From: Wuchereria bancrofti | Taxonomy: Eukaryota; Nematoda; Chromadorea; Rhabditida; Onchocercidae | Reading direction: 5' to 3' | Length of the DNA stretch: 64,000 bases | NCBI GenBank assembly: GCA_005281725.1 | Contig: SSBO01000007.1 | Location: 1,928,402 to 1,992,401, forward strand | Shown here: positions 55,295 to 64,000 of the stretch, piece after piece | Layout of the letters: each line of letters opens with the position of its first letter | How positions within the stretch are numbered: position 1 is the first letter of the stretch | Position numbers and translations under genes: made by a program | The notes under the pieces: generated by a model | Databases searched by the model: none | Told to the model about the DNA's origin: nothing | The model's input: only the letters and a program-made list of their open reading frames with translations

Positions 55295-55640
55295 GCATGC
55301 TCTCGTCTTGCAGTTATTTTAGTTCTTTTTTATTAATCTGATTTTCTGGATAGTATTTCGGATTAATTAGAGCTGTCAAATTCTCGTTAATATTGTTTTT
55401 TGCATGTTTTTTTTTCTTTTTTCTTTTTTTGATTACACCTACTTAGTGCATGTCTTTTCTCAACTTCGTTCACTTTTTACAGTTTTTTTTTTTATCAACT
55501 TCGCTCTTTTTACTAATTTTTCTGCATAATATTTCAGATTAATTGCAGTTAACAAGTTTTTATTAACACTGTGCATGTTTTTTGATCCTTTTACTTAACT
55601 GCATGCCTTTTCTTAACTTTGGTCATCCTGTGTTTCCTCT
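55295..55640. repeat. Degenerate tandem repeat, unit about 150 bp
   Basis: Two consecutive units share an ordered series of motifs: GCATG(T/C)...TTTTCTC or CTCGTC, CTGxATA(A/G)TATTTC, GATTAATT(A/G), a TTAA(C/T)A block and TTTTTTGCATG or GTGCATG. A third begins with GCATGCCTTTTCTTAAC near 55600. The boundaries are approximate. Confidence 0.55.
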
Positions 55641-55706
55641 CAATTACTTGTATTTATTGTTGATACATATCTTTTCTGTAGCTTTGCTAATTACATTCTT
55701 CGATGC

Positions 55707-55734
55707 AAACAGTAGTTCACATGAACTACTGTTT
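55707..55734. repeat. Near-perfect 28-bp palindrome
   Basis: The arms AAACAGTAGTTCA and TGAACTACTGTTT are perfect reverse complements separated by two bases. It is not in a gene. It could be a protein-binding dyad or a cruciform site. Confidence 0.85.
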
Positions 55735-56148
55735 GAATTCCCAATAGCTTGCTGGTAATTAATAGTCTTATTGATGGAATTGAGTTTTCAAGTTTAAGTT
55801 GGCTTAACTACGTCGTTCGTTTTGAACCATTTGTCTTTTCAATTTTAATCTTTTTAATTCAATTGTTACAATTTTTCTGGAACATCAAGCCCCGCTTCTG
55901 AACTGTCGTGTTCTTTAAAAGTATTTCAGTCTACAACTTCTTCGCTTAAAAAAAGTTTTTACACTTCCCTTGTAGAGGGATTCAGTCATTTTCAGGGTTG
56001 CCTATTTATGGCATTTAAAATACTTTAAATGACAATTTTACGTTTTTGTGCCATAGTAAATACTTTCAACAAATTTGCGAATATGCACTGAGTGGTATCG
56101 AAAATGGGGCTGGGTATGTTCAATCAATTTAAAGCAGAGATATAACAG

Positions 56149-56280
56149 CCAAACTTAATTTCCCTTTCTATCCAATCCATTCGTAATGACGAACTATTGC
56201 AAAATTCTGTCAACCGTAACGCTGAGTCCACATTTCCATATTTGATGGAATTATTTTGCGTAGTAAATATTTCTAATCCA
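56149..56280 (+). other. Orphan coding exon of unknown identity
   Basis: Forty-four codons, phase 0 at both ends, lie between TATAACAG and GTAAGTAAA. The peptide (for example QSIRNDELLQNSVNRNAEST, FPYLMELFCVVNISNP) looks genuinely coding and helical. No matching exon was found nearby, and the next gene on the right is on the opposite strand. It may be part of a gene with long introns or a relic. Confidence 0.35.
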
Positions 56281-56779
56281 GTAAGTAAAAGTGAACCAAC
56301 ACGAGACACTTACCTACTCCATAGTATGGGTGTCTCAGAAAATAATAAATTTTTTCAAAGTACGAACCAATTCGTAAGACTCTAAAAAATCACGCATTGT
56401 TGACATTTCATAATTGGGATGTATCACTTGCAAATATTACTGCTATTATTACTTTTTTCATTCACACATTCCTACATTTTGAACGTTTTCATGTTTTTCA
56501 ACAGAAATAATATTTATGTACAAAATTCTCAATTATTCAAACTATTTTTTGAGTAATTTACTATTTTAATTTACTGTTTTCAAATTGCTTTCAAATTTTC
56601 AGTAGTCAAATTTCAGTAATGATTTGGACAAAGTGCGGAACTGAACACTCTAAATAGTATTTGAGGTGAACAGAACTCACAACTCGTGATGCATTTTATT
56701 TCATTATTAATAATTGAAAAGTTCGTTTTAATATCACCTGAAAAGTTCAATCTGATATCTAGTTGATAGACTGACTTAA

Positions 56780-59028
56780 TTATATACATGGTAATGATTT
56801 ACCGACAGCAAATAAAATGTAATTCAGATGTCTCAAAACGTCCACTGTTTGATCTCTTATTATAACCATATCAAAATTTTTGACAAACGAATCCAATAAC
56901 ATATCAATATTTTTGTTCAAAAAACCAATTTTCAATATGGTATTATCACTCTCATTCAGCAGCGAACAGCCATCCAACATACATAAATCTAAAACTTTTT
57001 GGGCCGAGGTATATATTGTACTAAATATTAAAAACAACAAGGAATAAAAGGACTGTAACTTCTATAATCCTGTTAATGATTTTTTTGGTGTACTTCATGT
57101 TGGTTAGCAGAATGTTAGGAAGAAACGGAATGAAAACCTTTTCCTTATCATTTAGACTTCTTTCATGCATGTATAGGAAGTATAGTGTGAGAATATTTTA
57201 CTCTCGCATTTTTTGTTGATCATTAAATCGAAAATCCAATAAAATAAGCCAAGTTAAATTTCCAAAGTTCACCTCCTAGGGAGTCGCCCAGAAGGATAAT
57301 TCGATTCTTCAGTTTTAAATCTTGTACCTTCTCCAAGCAATTTTCTAACAAACTTCCATTTTTTGAGAATGAATGTATAACTGGTTTCGAAAATTTATAA
57401 CTGACACCCTATAAACGAAAATTATTTGAGATTATATGTTCCTAAAACATATACTCCTATCCAATTTTGAAAACATAACAGTAATTTACTTTAAAATAAT
57501 TGGTCTATTTTACTAGCACCTTATTTTAAAACTACTTTACTGTTTCATTATTATCTTGTTTCCGAGAAGTGCATCAGTTACAGCCAAACCAATCCAAAAT
57601 TTCTTCGAGCTGACCAACATCACAAACATTAAGCTAGCTAACCATTTCATTGAAGTACATTGTATTCGATACAATTTGAACATTTTCCGGGATTCTGCCT
57701 AATTCAAATAGTAACGACGCCTCAATAACATTAGAGATACCTGCGGAAAAGATTATCAATGGAATCTTCAGCTGCTCTAACTCGCCGAAATATAAAGCGC
57801 AGTTGGACCTAGAATAGAAAAACATGAGCAACAAAGCAAACATACAATAAATGTAATATGTCCCGACGAATTATAATCCAAACCTAAGCCGCATAGTAGA
57901 TTGTTTTACAAGATCCAATATTTCTTTCTGCTTGAATTCTGCACTAATGATAAGATCGTTAGCTTTAGTCCACCTGCAAGGAGATAAAAAGAGCAAGAAA
58001 ATGATATATACGTAATTAAAAATAAGCAACTATAAAAACCACTGTAGCTATCGGATCACTCCTGAATTCATGATAATAGTATCAAATGATTAGACTGTTG
58101 GTATATCGTATGCTTACATTAGACTCCCGGAAATATATTGTACCGTGCCTCGATTGTACTTATTCATTATAATTTTCATATTATAATGTACACTTGCAGG
58201 AAAAATACGACAAATTAATACTGAAGATTCAATAACATTGAAAACAAAGATAAACAGAAATAAAAATCAATCGGAATAACAGACAAACCACTCCAACATA
58301 GCTAATGATTTCTCTTCATTACTCAGAGACGAATTAGTTTCAATAGGAGAATATTTCTCATTCAAAGTCTTGAACAGTTGGCCGCAACTTGGCGATCTAT
58401 TTGCTGCTGTCTTAGCAAACACATCATAAGTGATATCAGCTTGATCACCAGTCTTAGTTTTGCTTGTTGTCAGAGTGTAATCAAAATCTGCAACCACCTA
58501 CAATAATCACTCGATAATACAAACATAGCCATTCACACTTCTTTAACTCTCCTTCTACGGAACGAGCTCAAGGTTACACTCAATAAGTCTACTGTTCATG
58601 CATCCACCAAAGTCTTAGATAAGGAAATGACTATCACTACTTCAATACCCCACGACTGATGTGTCAAGTGTAATGATTATGACTTGGAGACTAATTATGA
58701 TGCCACGGATTTACGACCTAAATACTTTTCCTAACAAACTATTCAACTATTCACGTGAATAGCAACATATGTACGAATTAAGAATCTGACTGGCCGTCAA
58801 ACTTCTAGGTGAAAATTAAAATAAAAAGTTTGGAGATTAATACCATGCATATATCACCGAGAAATCAGAGAAATTTTCTAAGGAATCTGCAATTTTGAAA
58901 GGAAACGAATAAAAGATTAAATAAACCATGAAATTATCTGGCACACCATCCATAAAATGTTTGATTTTACGCTCGAACGAGCTAAAATCGCCGATGAACA
59001 CCTTCGAATGATTCTTCAGAACATTCAT
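56780..59028 (-). CDS. Cytosolic 5'-nucleotidase III (pyrimidine 5'-nucleotidase), copy 1
   Basis: Exons in transcript order: 59028-58927, 58497-58289, 57973-57884, 57808-57643, 57408-57273, 56988-56780, all in phase, giving 303 residues (family about 290-340). It is a HAD-superfamily enzyme. Motif I is DFDYT (Asp38 nucleophile, Asp40), motif II IIFSAGIS, and motif IV LLGDSLGD with metal-binding Asp residues. Other family blocks are LNEKYSPIE, MLEWWTKANDLI, VQIVSNTMYF and LKIGFLN. NT5C3-type enzymes dephosphorylate CMP, UMP or 7-methyl-GMP in the cytosol. After motif I the segment is rewritten (TSKTKTGDQAD) compared with the usual SRF...GKxC stretch, which the paralogue at 63.5 kb keeps, so substrate choice may differ. 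AG sequences at 59040-59049 lie about ten bases before the ATG. Confidence 0.93.
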
Positions 59029-59939
59029 CCAAAAAAATACTGCCTGAAATCACTTAAGATTCTTTGAACTTGAAAATATAGGTTACAGTTCCTGTACAAG
59101 TGCTCCTCAGGAAAGTCTCTTCTGAACAAACTTAGCATTTCCAGAACGAAAATAATGTTATGGGAGAATAAACATCAATAAGGATAAACCTCAACTTATG
59201 AATGGAGTAAAATTAACGTACTGAGCACAATTTTTTCCTCAATTCAAATGAGTCTGCCTTATTCTTTTTATTCTTCACAATCTTATTTATTGTACCTACT
59301 TCTGAGACCAAATAACAACAATGGGAAACTTTCCGTTTTCAGTCTTCCCTACCACATCCAATCCACTGAAAGTGCATTTCCGCTAATTTCTTCCTACTAT
59401 TAAGACTATGGTCCAGCTCTTCGATCTTCTTGATTATGAAAACTAGAATAATTACTCTCCATATGCCATTAATTTGCTCAAACAAATAATAGCTTGCCTT
59501 GCTACTTTACATATGAGTGATGAATGATTACTTCGAGGATTTGAACTTATGAGGACATTCCCTTAATAATAAGGATTACAAACGATCCAAGATATCCCCT
59601 AGTCTAACTTCCCAAAAATTCGGAAATCTTAAATTTATAATCCTAAAGTAAGGAACAGTAAACCAATGTGGAATAAATAGTGCAAACTTTTATAAGCTGT
59701 ACTTTTTTCCAACACATTGTAGAAGCTCATAAATTTTATTCAAATTATTTAATCAAAATCCATTTTACAAATCGTCCTTGAAAAGCACGATAATGTAATA
59801 AAAAACTAGACAAGTATGAACGACTGGTCATACAAGTGAGACCATATACAATGTTTACTACATGACCGCCACAATTAAAAAAAAAAGCATCTTCAATAAT
59901 ACAATTACCAAACAAATTTTCATAGTCATTGTCATCCAG
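59029..59939. other. Spacer between nucleotidase copy 1 and U2AF1
   Basis: About 0.9 kb between two genes on the same (-) strand, containing the U2AF1 3' UTR and the upstream region of the nucleotidase. Nothing else was recognised. Confidence 0.6.
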
Positions 59940-62396
59940 TTAGTATCGATGTCTTGATCGAGGGCTTCGTGAACGCCGTCTACTACCACCACCACCGTAT
60001 CCGCCACTACGACGAGAATAACTACCAAAATCGCCACCTCTACCTAAAATTTATGACCAGAAGTGATAAAATTAGTTCATAAAGAGTTATGGACCTCAAA
60101 TGACTAAATCAAAGAAAATTAAAAGCTAACAAGTAATTTGAAAGATAAAAAGAAAGCCACGGAAGCTGAAAGAAAACTATACAAACACAAGCTGGTCAGA
60201 ATATGTGTCACATGGAACTCTTGCACATATTTTCTCAAACTTTGTTCCCGATGGAATTTTAATCGTAAATGTTTAGTGAGCAAATAATTTTATTGTGACA
60301 TTCCATAAATAATATATGGTATAGTTATTCCATCGGAAAAACGTATTATTTTTGTCATTTTTTATTGTTTGAAAATTCCAGTTGCACTACTTGCTGACAA
60401 CACTTGCATCAGTGAAATCTATTAATTAAAATCACAAACCTTCGTGCCAATTTCCACCACCATAATAACCACCGCCGCGGTACTCTGCCCGAGAACCATA
60501 TAACTTTCGTCTCAAATCACGTGATATTTGCTTTAAATGCATGAAATTGCAAAAAGCACCTTTGTTACAACCTCCCAATTCATACTGTCGACAACAGGCT
60601 TCACGAAAATCTGTCACAGGTGACAGCTCAGCATAAACAGGTGAACCATTGAACCTAAAACCACGAAATGAACAAAACTAGAAATAACATAACTTTGCTT
60701 CATTCATAAAGCTTCAAGTTTAGAATAAACTTCAGTTTTTTATTGTCCCTTTTTAGACAATAATATCATTCAGACAGGCATTAAAAGCATCGAACACGGG
60801 TGTGACCTTTCGGACCCATTTACTCCATACTTATCTGACTTCTCACTACGAAATAAACTACCGCTAGTAACAAGTGGCTTATGTCTATGATATTGGAATT
60901 TTGTAACCTTAAAATAGTGAAATGTGTTACCATCTATTCTCAAGTCCCTTGACACACTTGTCCGCATCTTCTTCATTTTCAAATTTTACGTAAACGTTGC
61001 CAATCATATGCTCTCCGATATTGTCGCATACATTCATCTCATCAATTGGACCGAATTTATCTTCCAATTCAACAAATATTTCTTCAAAAAACTCTTCGAA
61101 ATATTGCTGCTCTTGCTCGTTCATTTGACCAACCTAAACAAGCTATAAGTTTCAAATAACCGTTGTAAACATAAATATCCTAAACTAGTATTAACAATAA
61201 ACAAATCAAAAGATTCAAAACAACATAACTAAGTAGTTTAGTAAATTTTGAGCAATTAACATTGTTTGTCAAATCAGAATTAACGACCATTATCAGATCA
61301 GATTCGATGTTAATATCGCCACATGCAAACCGCATGTTTATCAAGGAATTTTATCAAAAGAAAGTTGTTTATCATTCTTTATTTACATTCTGTTAGGACG
61401 CCATCAGTTTTATTCCTTTATTTGTCAGTCTGTGAGGGCTTCCTTTTGACTTCCACTGTTTTTAAGATCTTGTCTCTAAAATACAGTACTTCCCGAAAAT
61501 TTTGCTGCTTCATAATTTCTCAATTTCCAAAAACCTAGGGGTTTCCTTTATCAGTCTTCTAGGCTGAAATGAGAGTTCAGATACGGCGTCTTACCAATAT
61601 AACTAATGTGCCAAGAGACGAATGGACTGATTTGTATCACGACACGTTCAATTAAATTTTTGGCTCTGAAAATAAGGCCAAAGTGAGAACTACGGCCGGT
61701 CCAAAAGACTAAAGTTAAATTTCTAATATTAAACTGCTTTCAATACACCACAGCTACCATTATAAAAGGTGCAGCTTCTCGAACATGGTACAATGAAAGC
61801 TAATAAAGACTCAATAAGGAAGCTAGAAAGCTCGAAAACAACTGTAAAAGATGCAAACCTTAGCAAAGGCATCCGCTTGTCTGGTATCAATCATCGGATT
61901 GTGATAAAGATTCTTCAATAAAACTGTTTGAGAGAAAGAAGGCATGATATGCGTTCTAGAGCACTTGTCACCATGTCGACATGCACCTATTTTGAAGTAG
62001 AAGGAACAGTTCACCTAAAGTGATTACAATATTTTATATTACTAATCTTTTTATCTACTTCCTTTCTTACTGTCTTTTCAATTTTTCTTATCTCCCCTCA
62101 CTATTTCTTACTTTTCTAAATCGTTTAATTCTCGTGGAAATAAATTTCGGAGATTTCTTACAAAACATACTTTCAGCAAAATTAAATTTTCTGCATTGCA
62201 GAAAAAACCAAATTTCCCGCATTTCAGAACGGCCCTTTAGTGGAGACAGTACAAATCTATCCTTTTGCTACGTCAAAACTGACATTCTTCAAATCATGCA
62301 AAGTAAAATATCAAATACCAAACTATTAACCTTATCCTTTTCAGTTCCATAGATAGATGCGAGGTATTCGGCTCCTGACATATGATAATTTGCCAT
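59940..62396 (-). CDS. uaf-2: U2AF small subunit (U2AF1/U2AF35)
   Basis: Exons in transcript order: 62396-62331, 62014-61859, 61133-60931, 60654-60440, 60043-59940, in phase, giving 247 residues. It has the N-terminal [20 protein letters not shown], the first CCCH zinc finger ([11 protein letters not shown]), a UHM/RRM domain ([39 protein letters not shown]), the second CCCH finger ([20 protein letters not shown]), then a Gly/Arg-rich region and a short RS end ([13 protein letters not shown]). It recognises the AG of 3' splice sites and partners with U2AF65. The RS tail is shorter than in human. The start has two Mets. The upstream one (MANYHMSG) is used because a splice-acceptor-like CACAG lies five bases before it. 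Initiation at the second Met is possible. Confidence 0.96.
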
Positions 62397-63459
62397 GATT
62401 TCTGTGAGTACTACCTGAATTACTTTTAATAACAACTTATGGTCACTCTGTCCTAATATTACCTAAGTCACCGCTAAGAAACCCAATGCCAACATACGTA
62501 CGGGACTCTAATGCCACACACGCACAACTCACAACCTACCAAGCCTACCATTCTCGTGTGCACTTCTCAGGTTCATGGCCGGATAGCGAAAGATCAATAC
62601 CACAAAACCTAATGCAGTACAGCCGGAGAGCAAGAAATCAATGCCGCGAACCGTAATGCAGTACAGAGAATGATTACGGAACTGGTTGCTAACTTACTGA
62701 AGGTGAGACTTCATAGTGCGGAGAATAGCTGGACTGAATAGTATGAAAGCGCAGTCTCAAACACATTAACAGAGATGGTCCCATTGAAAGCACCTTCAAT
62801 TACAATGTCCGACTGCTCGCTCATTCCTGGACATGCACCACCTTGTCCGTACTGCTTGAGTAATCTCGACAGAATTGTCACCATCCGAACGAATATTGTA
62901 GTATTCTTATCTACGCATTTTACCATTGTTATCATTTTCCTTTTGTTTCTTAGTTCAATAATTTCTCATTCTCTTCGCTACTTTTCTTGTTTTTCGTACA
63001 TTATCATCATACTATATCATCAACTATTCCAGTCAAATTTCTATCACTTTAACATTTTTTTCCCCTGAAATCGTGCAGTTATATCAGTGTCAAATGGCTG
63101 TATTTTCTGTTGTCATCCGGTTATATCAGATTTCCGGACTATCTTTATTATGCTAATACTTTGCTGTATCAAGAATATTCCACATAGCATCTTGCTAATT
63201 TTTTTTGGACCGAATTTCATTTCCAGCCGTCATATTAACACGTTTACTGTATATTGTTAGAGTAGAAGTTATTGTTTAAGAAATCATTGCTTCGTCTGCT
63301 TCTACGGAATGGCGAGTATCTCCTCTTTCGTTGGAGGAATGGAAAATTAGTTTCGATGAATTTCCTATGTAACGTATACTGCGTTGATAGTAAATTTCGA
63401 TTTTATGTTTTCCTTTTCAACATTGATTTTTATATGCTGATCGATGTGTTGCTTACCAG
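62397..63459. other. Divergent promoter region between U2AF1 and nucleotidase copy 2
   Basis: About 1 kb separating two divergently transcribed genes. The stretch about 62460-62700 is clearly less AT-rich and carries a tandem duplication (62579-62666). A shared regulatory region is likely (inference). The remainder is AT-rich. Confidence 0.5.
62579..62666. repeat. Tandem duplication of a 44-bp unit
   Basis: Units 62579-62622 and 62623-62666 align end to end without gaps and with nine mismatches. Both start CCGGA and end TAATGCAGTACAG. It lies in the inter-promoter region. Confidence 0.8.
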
Positions 63460-64000
63460 TGAAAAAGTGCGTATGCGCGACTCGTCTGCCGTAGAACAGA
63501 AACTTAACCAGATTATCAGTGCTGACAAGGATAAACTTTTGGTGAGGCTATCATTTGATATATTTTGGAGCAGTAGCTATGTTTTCATATATACATAGTT
63601 TGTATGTTTTACGCTGACAGGTTTACCTTTTAGAATCTTAGGATTTCTGTTTCAAACTTGACTTTATCTCATTCTTTTTCTGTTTTTGTTTTTTATATAT
63701 CGCTACAATAAATTGCTATCAAGTATGTTTTGTCAATTTTGTACCTCTTCTAAAGATGCATCACTAATATTAATTTTTAGATTTTCAATAATTGACTAGT
63801 TTCTTAGGCTGTGAATTATTTGATATTTATTGATTTTCTTAGTGGATACGACACTTCATTCACATTTCTTTTTGAAAATATTCTGTTACGTAAATGGATT
63901 GATGTAACCATAATGAAGGTATTTAGGTGGTCTCAGATTTTGATTATACGTTATCACGTTTCCACGACCCTGAAGGTAAAAGTTGTTTAACAACACATGG
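63460..64000 (+). CDS. Cytosolic 5'-nucleotidase III, copy 2 (partial, runs off the window)
   Basis: Two exons are visible: 63460-63541 (Met at 63473, MRDSSAVEQKLNQIISADKD) and 63927 to the window end. The second reads VVSDFDYTLSRFHDPEGKSC, which is HAD motif I (DFDYT) plus the family-typical SRF and GKxC segment. Phases join. The acceptor GCTTACCAG before 63460 lies 13 bases upstream of the Met, so the gene either starts here after trans-splicing or has an upstream exon. It is a paralogue of the gene at 56780-59028, transcribed in the opposite direction with U2AF1 between them. A donor-like GGTAAAAG inside the second exon is not used in this model, because the protein family continues through it. 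Confidence 0.82.

Larger units (their letters stand above)
46824..56779. other. Gene-poor 10-kb region
   Basis: No complete gene was recognised between the galectin and nucleotidase genes. It holds simple repeats (46861-46902, 48423-48500), a hairpin (49882-49913), a channel-like orphan exon (50667-50883), a GC-richer coding-like patch (52971-53365), a purine tract (about 53870-53990), a degenerate tandem repeat (about 55295-55640), a palindrome (55707-55734) and an orphan exon (56149-56280). The remainder is AT-rich. A short + strand frame at 47223-47408 shows no known family. Confidence 0.55.

Noticed and set aside
62711..63068. Frames on both strands in the divergent promoter (74 and 97 codons)
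   Set aside because: They overlap each other on opposite strands, become hydrophobic through AT-rich sequence and lack splice or family support.

Overview
The window is nuclear DNA of an animal, most likely a nematode, and within nematodes I favour a spirurid or filarial worm (inference). It is very AT-rich. Genes are split into many short exons with TTTCAG-like acceptors and GTAAGT-like donors. Most genes have a splice acceptor 0-10 bases upstream of the start codon, as expected if mRNAs are spliced-leader trans-spliced. I rebuilt gene models exon by exon, using protein family knowledge, reading-phase continuity and splice consensus. No database search was possible.

Layout, left to right. 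At 5.0-13.1 kb (+) lies a 17-exon GABA-B receptor subunit 2 gene. At 16.9-20.0 kb (-) is a divergent Na+/K+-ATPase beta-type subunit. At 20.1-20.5 kb (+) there is an orphan fragment resembling a DENN (Rab-GEF) domain, one exon of which is duplicated 580 bp upstream. At 20.8-23.3 kb (+) is a complete, highly conserved Rab2 GTPase. Two tandem mitochondrial pyruvate carrier 2 paralogues sit at 27.1-28.4 and 32.2-33.4 kb (+). They are followed by the exosome cofactor MPP6 at 34.6-36.4 kb (+) and a microsomal (EPHX1-type) epoxide hydrolase at 39.1-42.4 kb (+). A very long GATA microsatellite fills 43.4-44.1 kb. A tandem-repeat galectin is at 44.4-46.8 kb (-). The stretch 46.8-56.8 kb is gene-poor, with simple repeats, hairpins and a few orphan exon-like segments. 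At 56.8-59.0 kb (-) is a cytosolic 5'-nucleotidase III, and at 59.9-62.4 kb (-) the splicing factor U2AF small subunit. A second 5'-nucleotidase III paralogue starts at about 63.5 kb (+) and runs off the right edge.

The genes are ordinary eukaryotic loci with unrelated roles: neuronal signalling, ion transport, vesicle traffic, pyruvate import, RNA decay and splicing, detoxification, glycan binding and nucleotide metabolism. I see no bacterial-style operon, CRISPR array, provirus or intact transposon. The most interesting points are the tandem MPC2 pair, the two nucleotidase paralogues flanking U2AF1, a galectin whose first domain has lost its sugar-binding signature, an epoxide hydrolase with Asp at the catalytic acid position and two apparent GC-AG introns, a strongly divergent beta subunit, and several orphan exons.
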